The notes beneath the pieces were generated by a model. That model ran no database searches. It saw nothing but the letters and a program-made list of their open reading frames with translations, and had not been told where the DNA came from. This document shows, piece by piece, positions 7,734 through 15,737 of a stretch of 21,341 bases of DNA; the stretch's first letter is position 1; each line of letters begins with the position of its first letter. The DNA comes from an uncultured Lachnospiraceae bacterium (GTDB taxonomy: Bacteria; Bacillota; Clostridia; Lachnospirales; Lachnospiraceae). The position numbers were made by a program, and so were the translations under genes. The DNA is taken from NCBI GenBank assembly GCA_902783765.1, contig CACZSB010000186.1, positions 1-21,341 of the forward strand, given 5' to 3'.

Positions 7734-8771
7734 ATGTCCAAAAAAGTCAATATCGGCGGACGAATTATCGGGGGCGGTATGCCCATCGCCATCCAGTCCA
7801 TGACCAATACAAAAACGGAGGATACCGCTGCCACTGTGGAGCAGATCCATCGTCTGGAAGCGGCTGGCTGTGAGATTGTACGGGTGACGGTGCCCACGGA
7901 AGAGGCTGCCCGTGCCCTGGAGGAGATTAAGCCCCAGATTCACATTCCCCTGGTGGCAGATATCCATTTTGATTATCGCCTGGCCATTTCAGCCATGGAC
8001 CACGGCGCCGATAAGGTTCGGATCAATCCGGGTAATATCGGCAGCGAGGAGGGGGTCCGGGCTTTGGTGGAACGGGCCGGTCGGGATCAGATTCCCCTTC
8101 GGGTGGGGGTCAACAGCGGGTCCCTGGAAAAAAAGTATATCGAAAAGTATGGCGGCGTGACCCCGGAGGGCCTGGTGGAGAGCGCCCTGGCCCAGGCGGA
8201 ACGAATTGAAGCGCTGGGCTATTCCGATTTGGTCATCAGCATCAAATCCAGTCATGTCCCCTTAAGCATTCGGGCCCACGAGCTTTTAGGGGCTCGCTGC
8301 GATTATCCCCTCCATGTGGGCATCACCGAAGCGGGTACCCTAAAAAAGGGCACTATCCGTTCTGCCGTGGGGATCGGGGCCATTTTATCCCGGGGCCTGG
8401 GCGATACCATACGGGTATCCTTAACAGGGGATCCGGTGGAGGAGGTTTTGGCTGCCCGGCAGATTTTGAGCAGTCTGGAGCTTAAGGAAGAGGGGATTCG
8501 CGTCATATCCTGTCCCACCTGCGGCCGGACGCAAATCAATTTGATTCCACTGGCGGAAGCGGTGGAAGCGCTGGCGGAAAAGTATCCAAAGAATCTGACG
8601 GTGGCAGTGATGGGGTGCGTGGTAAATGGCCCGGGAGAAGCCCGAGAAGCGGATTTGGGCATTGCCGGCGGCAAGGCTGAAGGACTTCTGTTTAAAAAGG
8701 GAGAGATTCTGCGAAAGCTCCCGGAAGATCAGCTGCTGGCTGCTTTGGAAGAAGAAATCATCAAATGGTAA
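7734..8771 (+). CDS. ispG: 4-hydroxy-3-methylbut-2-en-1-yl diphosphate synthase (flavodoxin/ferredoxin)
   Basis: Iron-sulfur enzyme of the MEP pathway turning MEcPP into HMBPP, a source of the isoprenoid units UppS consumes. The N-terminal TIM-barrel part shows GGGMPIAIQSMTNTKT, VADIHFDYRLA and KVRINPGNIGS. The C-terminal 4Fe-4S part has Cys260, Cys263 (SCPTCGRTQ) and Cys295 (VMGCVVNGPGE), with Glu302 as the likely fourth ligand. At 345 residues it is the short bacterial form. The start is supported by a GAGAGGGAG site. It follows rseP by 15 bases and precedes polC by 22, so it is part of the operon. Its presence implies a functional MEP pathway although dxr is not here. Confidence 0.96.
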   Translation: MSKKVNIGGRIIGGGMPIAIQSMTNTKTEDTAATVEQIHRLEAAGCEIVRVTVPTEEAARALEEIKPQIHIPLVADIHFDYRLAISAMDHGADKVRINPGNIGSEEGVRALVERAGRDQIPLRVGVNSGSLEKKYIEKYGGVTPEGLVESALAQAERIEALGYSDLVISIKSSHVPLSIRAHELLGARCDYPLHVGITEAGTLKKGTIRSAVGIGAILSRGLGDTIRVSLTGDPVEEVLAARQILSSLELKEEGIRVISCPTCGRTQINLIPLAEAVEALAEKYPKNLTVAVMGCVVNGPGEAREADLGIAGGKAEGLLFKKGEILRKLPEDQLLAALEEEIIKW

Positions 8772-8793
8772 TAATCATAGAAAAGGAAGAGCC

Positions 8794-11700
8794 ATGCCCC
8801 CTCGGGAGAATGCCAAAAGCTTAAAGGATACCATGCCGGATCTGCAGACTGTTCCCTTGATTCGGGAGAATGCAGCCCGGATTTTTGTGGAAAGAATGAC
8901 CATGCCCCGGAATCGTGAGAGCCTGACCATTTACCTTTTTGCCCCTTTTCTAATCCCCAAAAAAGATATTTATGCCCTGGAAGCGGCTGTTAAAAAACAG
9001 TATTTTCGCAATAAAAACGTGAAGGTCACGGTGCTGGAACGTTTTGAGCTTTCGGAAAGAGACCCGGAAAGTCTTTGCAAGCTTTATGAGGAAAGCCTGC
9101 TGCTGGAATTAAAAACCAGCCATTTTTTTGAATACAATCTTTATCGAAACGCGGAATTAAGCTTTTCGCCGGGTCTGATGCTGGTTGGATTAGCGGACAC
9201 TTTGATTAACCAGGCCCGTGGGGAGTTTCTGGTTCAATACCTGGAAGATGTATTTCGCAATCGCCTGGGTTTGGATCTGGCGGTACGTCTGAAAAAAGAA
9301 CGAATTCAAAGCAGCTATTATGATAAGGACGCGGGTCTCAAAGAGGAATTGCAAAGGGTTACGGAAGCCTATAAATCGGCCCGGGAGCAGGAGCAGGCGG
9401 AAAGGAGCCTGGCGCTTCCCAAAAGCAAAACACGGTATGAAAAGAAAACCTGCATAGCGGAGAGTATGGGCCTTGGATATGATTTTGAAGGGGAAGCCTT
9501 GGCCATGGATCAGCTGGAGGAAGGTCTGGGACCGGTGATTCTTTGCGGTCAGGTCATATCCCCCGAAGAAAAGACCCTGAAAACCGGCAATCTTTTATTC
9601 CAATTCGTGTTGACGGACTTCACGGATTCAATACGGGTAAAATACTTTTGCAAAGGCGAAGAGGCGGATCAGGTACGCGCCCTGTTAAAGAACGGCGCTT
9701 ATATTTCCTTAAAGGGAGAACCTCACTTTGACCGCTTTGACAATGAGCTGGCCATCAGTTATGTCAGTGGCATGAAAATTGCGGAGGATATTCGTCAAAA
9801 ACGGGGCGATCATGCCCCGGTCAAGCGGGTGGAGCTCCATGCCCATACCCAGCTCAGTGAAAAGGATGGGCTGACCCACACCGATGCCCTGATTCGCAGG
9901 GCGGCGGAATGGGGCCATAAAGCCGTGGCCATTACGGATCATGGTGTGGTGCAATCCTTCCCGGCGGCGGAAAAGGCCGCCAAAGCCCTGGAAAAAGAGG
10001 GAAAAGCGATTAAGATCCTTTACGGCTGCGAGGGCTATCTGGTGGACGATAAGCCCGGCATGAGCCCGGAGGATATTAAAAAAGCGCCCACCTATCATAT
10101 TATTATTCTGGCAAAAAATGAAACGGGGCGGGTGAATTTATATCGCCTGGTTTCGGAATCCCATTTACAATTCTTTAACCGACGGCCTCGAATTCCCCGG
10201 AGTCTTCTGGAGGAATGCCGGGAGGGATTGATTTTGGGCTCTGCCTGCGAGGCGGGAGAATTGTATCGGGCTTTGCTTCGGGGGGCCTCGGAAGAAGAAT
10301 TGGGACGGATCGCCTCTTTTTATGATTATCTGGAGGTCCAGCCCCTGAGCAATAATGCATATTTAAGCCGCACAGGCCGGGATGGCCGTATTTATTCAAA
10401 AGAGGAATTAAAGGACTTCGTTCGTCGCATTCTGGAGCTGGGCAGACAATATGCCAAACCCGTTTGTGCCACCTGTGATGTACATTTTCTGGAGCCGGAG
10501 GATGAAATCTACCGCCGGATTCTACAGGCGGGCCAGGGATTTAATGATGCGGATCAGCAGGCTCCTTTGTATTTCAGAACCACAGAGGAGATGCTGGCAG
10601 AATTCGATTTTCTCAGCCGGGAAGAGGCACGGGAAATTGTGGTGGATAATCCCGGCCGGGTGGCGGAGCTTTGCGATGTGATTTCTCCAGTTCGCCCGGA
10701 TAAATGTCCGCCTGTGATTCCCGGTGCGGAAGAGGAATTGGAGAAGCTTTGCTATGAGCGGGCCCATGAGTGGTACGGGGATCCGCTGCCTCCTCTGGTG
10801 GCGGAGAGGCTTTCCAAGGAACTGCATTCTGTTATCAGCAACGGCTACGCGGTGATGTATGTTATTGCAAAACGATTGGTACAAAAGTCCAATGAATGCG
10901 GCTATGTTGTGGGATCTCGGGGATCGGTGGGCTCATCCCTTTTGGCCTCCTTGTGCGGTATCTCAGAGGTGAATCCCCTGCCGCCCCATTATCGTTGTCC
11001 CGAATGCCGTCACAGCATATTTGATAATCAGGAAACCCGAAAAAACGCAGGGGGTGCCGGAGTGGATATGGCAGCCATGAATTGTCCCCGCTGCGGTAGT
11101 CCCATGATCCCCGACGGATTTGATATCCCCTTCGAAACCTTCCTGGGCTTTAAAGGGGACAAGGAACCGGATATCGACTTGAATTTTTCCGGAGAATTCC
11201 AGACCCAGGCCCATGAATATACGGAGGTGCTTTTCGGAAAGGGCTATACCTTTAAGGCCGGTACGGTGCTGGGTATTGCGGGAAAAACCGCTCAGGGCTA
11301 TACCTATAATTATTTTGAGGAACGAGGGATTCGGAAGCGTCGCTGCGAAATCCAGCGAATTGCCAAGGGGCTGGAGGGTACCCGAAGCTCCACCGGTCAG
11401 CATCCAGGAGGAATCGTGGTGCTGCCCCAGGGGGAGAATATCTATTCCTTTACTCCCATACAATACCCTGCCAATAAAGCGGAAAGCGGTGTGATTACCA
11501 CCCATTTTGATTATCATTCCATTGAGCACAATTTGCTGAAGCTGGATATCCTGGGGCATGATGATCCCACCATGCTGGGACGGCTCCAGGAACTGACAGG
11601 GAAAAAACTGGAGGAGATCCCTATAAATGATCCCCAAGTGCTGGCGCTGTTTCAAAGCTGTAAACCCCTGGGCATTCAGCCAGCGGATATCGGGGGCTGT

Positions 11701-12624
11701 CAGCTGGGGACCCTGGGGATTCCTGAATTTGGTACCAGCTTTGCCATGGGGATTTTGCAGGATGCGGAGCCCCGGACCGTGGCGGACCTGGTGCGGATTG
11801 CCGGTATTGCCCACGGAGAGGATGTTTGGAAAGGCAATGTGCAGGACCTGATTTTAAGTAAAACCGCCACCCTGAAGGAATCCATCTGTACCCGGGATGA
11901 TATTTTGGCCTATCTGATTGGAAAAGGTATGGAACCGGCGGTGGCTTTTAAGATCATGGAAAGTGTTCGGAAAGGAAAGGTCGCCAAAAAACAGGAGAGT
12001 AGCTGGCCGGAATGGCGTCAGGCTCTGCTGGATCACCAGGTGCCTGAATGGTACATAGGCTCCGCGGAAAAGATTCGATATATGTTTCCCAAGGCCCATG
12101 CGGCAGCCTATGTAACAAACGGTCTTAGGGTGGCGTATTGCAAGCTATACCATCCCCTGGCGTATTATACCGCTTATTTCAGTATACGGGCGGATGGATT
12201 TGATTACGCCCTGATGTGTATGGGACAAGAGAATCTGAAAAAGAATCTGGCTCTATTCCGCAAAAACCGGGATACTTTAAGTGATAAGGAAAAGCTGGTG
12301 CTTCGGGATATGCGCCTGGTGGAAGAGATGTACGCCCGGGGCATTGAATTTGCCCCCCTGGACATATACCGGGCCAAGGCCACCCGCTTCCAGATTGTGG
12401 ATGGAAAAATCATGCCCTCCTTTATCAGTGTGGCAGGGCTGGGGGAGCAGGCGGCCATCAGTCTGGAAGCCGCAGCTGCCCAGGGCCCCTTCCTTTCAAA
12501 GCAGGATCTTTTGGAGCGAAGCAAGCTGAATTCCACCCTGGCGGATACTTTGTACCAACTGGGGATTCTGGGACGTATGGCGGAAAGCAATCAGCTGAGC
12601 CTGGAGGATTTGATCTTACAATAA
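8794..12624 (+). CDS. polC: DNA polymerase III alpha subunit, PolC type, lacking the exonuclease domain
   Basis: Replicative polymerase of Gram-positive bacteria. Start ATG 8794 is chosen for its AAAGGAAGA site; the open frame also runs back 56 codons into ispG. Order in the 1276 residues: N-terminal domain (about 1-240), OB fold (about 245-335), PHP domain with HAH (349-351) and TDH (382-383), polymerase with zinc-finger cysteines 735/738 and 764/767, catalytic Asp793 and Asp795 (PDIDLNFSGE) and Asp918 (LDILGHDDPT), then the KAHAAAY motif and the C-terminal domain. In canonical PolC (about 1440 aa) a DnaQ-like 3'-5' exonuclease is inserted after the PHP strand ending in LVDD. Here LVDD (416-419) is followed by about 13 residues and then the PHP strand TYHIIILAKN, with no TGLS-, HNASFD- or similar exonuclease motif. 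The C-terminus reads QLSLEDLILQ rather than the usual clamp-binding QLSLF end. It is the last gene of the operon. Confidence 0.96.
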   Translation: MPPRENAKSLKDTMPDLQTVPLIRENAARIFVERMTMPRNRESLTIYLFAPFLIPKKDIYALEAAVKKQYFRNKNVKVTVLERFELSERDPESLCKLYEESLLLELKTSHFFEYNLYRNAELSFSPGLMLVGLADTLINQARGEFLVQYLEDVFRNRLGLDLAVRLKKERIQSSYYDKDAGLKEELQRVTEAYKSAREQEQAERSLALPKSKTRYEKKTCIAESMGLGYDFEGEALAMDQLEEGLGPVILCGQVISPEEKTLKTGNLLFQFVLTDFTDSIRVKYFCKGEEADQVRALLKNGAYISLKGEPHFDRFDNELAISYVSGMKIAEDIRQKRGDHAPVKRVELHAHTQLSEKDGLTHTDALIRRAAEWGHKAVAITDHGVVQSFPAAEKAAKALEKEGKAIKILYGCEGYLVDDKPGMSPEDIKKAPTYHIIILAKNETGRVNLYRLVSESHLQFFNRRPRIPRSLLEECREGLILGSACEAGELYRALLRGASEEELGRIASFYDYLEVQPLSNNAYLSRTGRDGRIYSKEELKDFVRRILELGRQYAKPVCATCDVHFLEPEDEIYRRILQAGQGFNDADQQAPLYFRTTEEMLAEFDFLSREEAREIVVDNPGRVAELCDVISPVRPDKCPPVIPGAEEELEKLCYERAHEWYGDPLPPLVAERLSKELHSVISNGYAVMYVIAKRLVQKSNECGYVVGSRGSVGSSLLASLCGISEVNPLPPHYRCPECRHSIFDNQETRKNAGGAGVDMAAMNCPRCGSPMIPDGFDIPFETFLGFKGDKEPDIDLNFSGEFQTQAHEYTEVLFGKGYTFKAGTVLGIAGKTAQGYTYNYFEERGIRKRRCEIQRIAKGLEGTRSSTGQHPGGIVVLPQGENIYSFTPIQYPANKAESGVITTHFDYHSIEHNLLKLDILGHDDPTMLGRLQELTGKKLEEIPINDPQVLALFQSCKPLGIQPADIGGCQLGTLGIPEFGTSFAMGILQDAEPRTVADLVRIAGIAHGEDVWKGNVQDLILSKTATLKESICTRDDILAYLIGKGMEPAVAFKIMESVRKGKVAKKQESSWPEWRQALLDHQVPEWYIGSAEKIRYMFPKAHAAAYVTNGLRVAYCKLYHPLAYYTAYFSIRADGFDYALMCMGQENLKKNLALFRKNRDTLSDKEKLVLRDMRLVEEMYARGIEFAPLDIYRAKATRFQIVDGKIMPSFISVAGLGEQAAISLEAAAAQGPFLSKQDLLERSKLNSTLADTLYQLGILGRMAESNQLSLEDLILQ

Positions 12625-12633
12625 TTCTTTCGC

Positions 12634-12675
12634 AATGTAAAATCGCCTGTCCCTTTCGGAACAGGCGATTACATT
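12634..12675. terminator. Shared hairpin terminator between convergent polC and hup
   Basis: A perfect 10-bp stem, AATCGCCTGT (12641-12650) with ACAGGCGATT (12661-12670), is extended by AATGT/ACATT (12634-12638 with 12671-12675) around a two-base bulge. On the minus strand the 3' arm runs into TTTT, so it is a better terminator for hup; on the plus strand the T tract is weak, but it probably also ends the polC transcript. Confidence 0.72.
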
Positions 12676-12686
12676 CGTTACCGCAA

Positions 12687-12977
12687 TTACTTCTTTTTCT
12701 TCTTCGCGTTAACGTTCTCTTTCAGCACGTGGCTGGGCTTGAAGGCAGGAGCCTTGCAGGAGGCGATCTCTACGGAAGCGCCGGTGCGAGGGTTCTTGCC
12801 GGTACGAGCCTTGCGCTCACGAACTTCGAAGGTACCAAAACCGGTAATGCTGACTTTCTCGCCGGCTACCAGAGCCTTCTCGAGAGCCACAAAGGTGGCC
12901 TTCATCACATTTTCCGCATCCTTCTTGGAAACGTTGGCGTTTTCTGCAATTGCTGCAACAAAATCTTTCTTATTCAT
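12687..12977 (-). CDS. hup: HU-family nucleoid DNA-binding protein
   Basis: Small dimeric histone-like protein that bends and compacts DNA. The start MNKKDFVAAIAEN is the standard HU N-terminus, so ATG 12977 is preferred over an in-frame start six codons upstream; a GGGAG site lies 9 bases before it. The 96 residues show the helix pair, ISITGFGTFEVRERKART-type body strand and the DNA-arm GKNPRTGASVEI followed by PAFKPSHVLKE. The chain ends in a lysine run (AKKKKK), slightly longer than the typical 90-residue HU. It has its own promoter (13011-13038) and lies downstream of the HTH regulator on the same strand. Confidence 0.96.
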   Translation of the reverse strand: MNKKDFVAAIAENANVSKKDAENVMKATFVALEKALVAGEKVSITGFGTFEVRERKARTGKNPRTGASVEIASCKAPAFKPSHVLKENVNAKKKKK

Positions 12978-13010
12978 TTTTGTGATCTCCCACATTCTGA
13001 ATTTTTCATT

Positions 13011-13038
13011 ATCATAGCATATTTTCGCGTAAATGCAA
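13011..13038 (-). promoter_or_regulatory. Promoter of hup
   Basis: On the minus strand, TTGCAT (13038-13033) and TATGAT (13016-13011) are 16 bases apart, and TGC directly before the -10 makes it an extended -10 (TGnTATGAT). It sits 34 bases before the HU start codon, in the gap after the HTH regulator. Confidence 0.75.
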
Positions 13039-13073
13039 GTGTTTTTGCAATTTTTCGTTGTTTTATCCCGGGT

Positions 13074-14285
13074 TTACAGATATCCGTTTTCCGCCTGGAT
13101 GGCCAGGGCGTCCTTATACTTACGCTGGGCGGTGTACAATTCCACAAGCCAGCGGGCAAAGAGGCGTCGGTATCCTTCGCTGATGGTTTCCTCATTGCTT
13201 TGGTAAAGCTCCTTTAAAACCCCTTCGTACTCTCCGGAGACTTTATCTCCCTGTACATAGCGAAGATCCGTAAAGTACAATAATTGATCGTAGATACCGC
13301 TCATGGAAGGGGATTTCTGATCCGCTGCATTTTGCAGATATTTCAGCCCTCCGGGCATGTCCCCTGCTTCAAAACAGCAAAGGGCCAATTTCTGACAGGC
13401 CAGGAGTTTCTGTTCCCGGGAAACCTGATCCTTAGGCTCCAGAGAGGCAATCAGATAAGGACGGGCCTCCTGGAATACGCCGTGTTCCACATAGGCGGTG
13501 CCGATATTATAGTCAATAAGACTGGAGATGGAGACATCATAGCCCCGGGAAAGCTCCCGAGCCCGTTTATAATACTTCAGCATAAAGGAAAGATCGTTGA
13601 AATTGGCATAGCAGGCACCAAGAAGATAGCTGCTCCATAATAGGATGGGCAGGCTGCCTTCCTCCGCGGCGGCGCTGTAGGCCCGGTCTGCGGCGCTGAT
13701 GGCATTCATATAATCCCGGCGGGAATAATAAACCTCCGCCTTGCTCTGTTTCACAAAGCTTAAAGGACGGATGGTTTCCGCCAGCCGCAGCATTTCCAAC
13801 TGTTCCTCGGAATCCACCAAACCGGCGCCCACATAATAGAGAAACAGCTGATCTGTTTCCATGTATTCCGTAAATCGGGCCAGATAGGAAAGCTCCTGAT
13901 GGCAGACGGGGGCATTCTTGCCATGGCGCTGAATCAAGCTGAAAAGATTGAACAGATGCCAGTTCAGATGCAGCTCGCTGTTTTCCATTTCCCGCTGATG
14001 GAGTTTCAGATAGGTGGTTTCCTTCTCGGCGGTTTCTGAATGGAAATATTTATCGAAATATCCATCCAGCATGGCTTTAGCCTGGTCCAGCTGATCCTGA
14101 TTCTGGTTAAAATGGATTTGCAGCTTATCTAAAAGCTGTTCCAAAATCAGGGGAGAGGGATTACCCATACCCTGTTCGATTTTACTTAAGTAAGATACAG
14201 CACAAATGCCCCGGCACAGACCCTCTTGACTCAGGCCCCGCTGAAGACGCTGCTGTTTAATCAGAAAACCTGTAAAATTTTTCAT
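13074..14285 (-). CDS. XRE-family HTH regulator with a TPR-like helical C-terminal domain
   Basis: A 403-residue cytoplasmic protein. Residues about 7-60 form a Cro/CI-type helix-turn-helix: QQRLQRGLSQEGLCRGI, then the recognition area SYLSKIEQGMGNPSPLI. The remainder is almost wholly helical, with repeated small/aromatic patterns (YYSRRDYMNAISAADRAY, LGACYANFNDLSFMLKYYKR, ALCCFEAGDMPGGLKYL) typical of TPR-like repeats. The layout resembles Rgg/PlcR/PrgX (RNPP) regulators that bind peptides, but no peptide gene is visible beside it, so the ligand is unknown. An AGGAG site precedes the ATG. It is transcribed divergently from the PLP enzyme, whose gene it may control. No clear terminator follows, so some reading into hup is possible. 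Confidence 0.85.
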   Translation of the reverse strand: MKNFTGFLIKQQRLQRGLSQEGLCRGICAVSYLSKIEQGMGNPSPLILEQLLDKLQIHFNQNQDQLDQAKAMLDGYFDKYFHSETAEKETTYLKLHQREMENSELHLNWHLFNLFSLIQRHGKNAPVCHQELSYLARFTEYMETDQLFLYYVGAGLVDSEEQLEMLRLAETIRPLSFVKQSKAEVYYSRRDYMNAISAADRAYSAAAEEGSLPILLWSSYLLGACYANFNDLSFMLKYYKRARELSRGYDVSISSLIDYNIGTAYVEHGVFQEARPYLIASLEPKDQVSREQKLLACQKLALCCFEAGDMPGGLKYLQNAADQKSPSMSGIYDQLLYFTDLRYVQGDKVSGEYEGVLKELYQSNEETISEGYRRLFARWLVELYTAQRKYKDALAIQAENGYL

Positions 14286-14324
14286 TAAAACACTCCTGTA
14301 CGGCTTTTAAGGCTAAGTGAAGAT

Positions 14325-14353
14325 ACTATACAGGGAAAAGCCGGAAGAAGCAA
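14325..14353 (-). promoter_or_regulatory. Promoter of the HTH regulator gene
   Basis: On the minus strand, TTGCTT (14353-14348) and TATAGT (14330-14325) are 17 bases apart, about 40 bases before the regulator's start codon. It lies back to back with the promoter of the PLP-enzyme gene. Confidence 0.6.
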
Positions 14354-14371
14354 GTATTTTTCCTCAATCTG

Positions 14372-14380
14372 TGCTATAAT
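14372..14380 (+). promoter_or_regulatory. Extended -10 promoter of the PLP-enzyme gene
   Basis: TGCTATAAT is a perfect extended -10 element; no good -35 box is seen at the right distance, as is usual for this promoter class. A start near 14387 leaves a leader of about 30 bases carrying AAGGAGA. It is only some 20 bases from the -35 of the divergent regulator promoter, so a single bound regulator could affect both. Confidence 0.65.
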
Positions 14381-14416
14381 CCGAAGATAATAAACCATAA
14401 GGAGACGATTACTATC

Positions 14417-15688
14417 GTGGAAAAGGCATATGAATCCTTCGGTATCAGCCGGGCCGTATATGAAAAAGGAGAGGCTCTGCTGCAGGGACTGGAGGATATT
14501 TTTCGTTCCATAGACCGGCGGGCGGAATACAATCAATTAAAGGTTTTGGCGGCCATGAAAAAACATGGAGTGGCCGATTATCATTTAAACAGCTCCACCG
14601 GCTATGGTCACAACGACGGAGGCCGGGATACCCTGGAACAGGTATATGCAGAGGTTTTTGGTGCGGAGGATGCCCTGGTACGTCCCCAGATAAGCTGCGG
14701 GACAAATGCTTTATATCTTGCCCTGTCTGCCAATCTGCGCCCCGGGGACGAGCTTTATTCACCGGTGGGTCGTCCCTATGATACCCTGGAGGCTGTCATC
14801 GGCATCCGTCCCACAGTGGGCTCTTTAGCGGAACAGAGAATCAGTTACAGAGAAACGGATTTGCTTACGGACGGAAGTTTTGATTATGATGCTATTGCCA
14901 AAGCCATCAATGATAAAACCGCCCTGGTGACCATTCAGCGCTCCCGGGGATATTCCGCCCGGCCCAGTTTTTCGCCAAAGGCCATGGGAGAACTCATTGC
15001 ATTTATTAAGAAAATCAAACCGGATTTGCCTGTTATGGTGGATAATTGCTATGGAGAGTTCACGGATTATACGGAACCCACAGAGCACGGAGCGGATTTG
15101 ATTGTGGGTTCCCTTATTAAGAATCCTGGGGGCGGGATGGCGGCCTCCGGCGGCTATATTGCCGGACGGAAAGACCTGGTGGAGCGCTGCGCCTGCCGGC
15201 TTACGGCACCGGGGCTGGGTAAGGATGTGGGGGCCTCTCTGGGGCTGAATGCCTCGCTGTATCAGGGTTTCTTCCTGGCGCCGGGGGTTGTGGCCGGAGC
15301 CTTAAAAGGAGCTGTTTTTGCCGCCGCATATTATGAATCCCTGGGCTTTGCCGTTTATCCCGGGGTAGAGGACCCCAGAAATGATATTATACAGTCCGTT
15401 GCGCTTCAAACGCCGGAAAACTTGCTGGCCTTTTGTGCCGGTATTCAGCAGGCAGCGCCGGTGGATTCCTTTGTAAAACCTGTTCCCTCGGATATGCCGG
15501 GTTATGAAGACCCGGTGATTATGGCGGCGGGCACCTTTATTCAGGGCTCCTCCATAGAGCTTTCGGCAGACGGTCCCCTGCGGCCCCCTTACCGGGTTTA
15601 TTATCAAGGGGGCTTAAGCTGGCAGCATGCCAAAATCGGCGTTCTATCCTCTGTACAGAAACTGGTGGACGAGGGAATGACGCTGTGA
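14417..15688 (+). CDS. PLP-dependent enzyme of the methionine gamma-lyase / 'aluminium resistance protein' family
   Basis: A 423-residue fold-type I PLP protein close to B. subtilis YnbB (the Met_gamma_lyase/aluminium-resistance group). Visible traits are the N-terminal NQLKVLAAMKKHGVADYHLN, the cofactor-loop region QISCGTNALYLALSANLRPGD, the PLP-contacting aspartate segment VMVDNCYGEF, and the likely Schiff-base lysine Lys235 in VGSLIKNPGGGMA, followed by SGGYIAGR. The family is annotated for C-S lyase activity, but the true substrate is poorly established, so I give no reaction. The start is GTG at 14417, supported by AAGGAGA upstream and by the nearest ATG (14430) being out of frame. It is divergent from the HTH regulator and 49 bases before radC. 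Confidence 0.9.
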   Translation: MEKAYESFGISRAVYEKGEALLQGLEDIFRSIDRRAEYNQLKVLAAMKKHGVADYHLNSSTGYGHNDGGRDTLEQVYAEVFGAEDALVRPQISCGTNALYLALSANLRPGDELYSPVGRPYDTLEAVIGIRPTVGSLAEQRISYRETDLLTDGSFDYDAIAKAINDKTALVTIQRSRGYSARPSFSPKAMGELIAFIKKIKPDLPVMVDNCYGEFTDYTEPTEHGADLIVGSLIKNPGGGMAASGGYIAGRKDLVERCACRLTAPGLGKDVGASLGLNASLYQGFFLAPGVVAGALKGAVFAAAYYESLGFAVYPGVEDPRNDIIQSVALQTPENLLAFCAGIQQAAPVDSFVKPVPSDMPGYEDPVIMAAGTFIQGSSIELSADGPLRPPYRVYYQGGLSWQHAKIGVLSSVQKLVDEGMTL

Positions 15689-15737
15689 TAAAATAATATC
15701 CTCCCTCACAGGGTTTTCGGAGAGACGGGGAGTCAGT

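Noticed and set aside
8626..8793. 56-codon upstream extension of polC overlapping ispG
   Set aside because: The segment is read in another frame through the well-conserved end of ispG, has no SD at its start, and the ATG at 8794 has a good SD and gives a normal PolC N-terminus.
12978..12995. Upstream in-frame start for HU (adding MWEITK)
   Set aside because: HU proteins begin with MNKK-like sequence, and the GGGAG site is placed for the start at 12977.
12978..13073. Possible small signalling-peptide gene beside the HTH-TPR regulator
   Set aside because: The only short frame found (about 13 codons on the minus strand) overlaps the hup leader, is not hydrophobic and lacks a signal-peptide pattern; the stretch is better explained as the hup promoter.
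15683..15716. Terminator between the PLP enzyme and radC (CTGTGA ... TCACAG, then GGTTTT)
   Set aside because: The stem is only 6 bp with a 16-base loop and a poor T run. It may have some effect, but I do not support it as a terminator.
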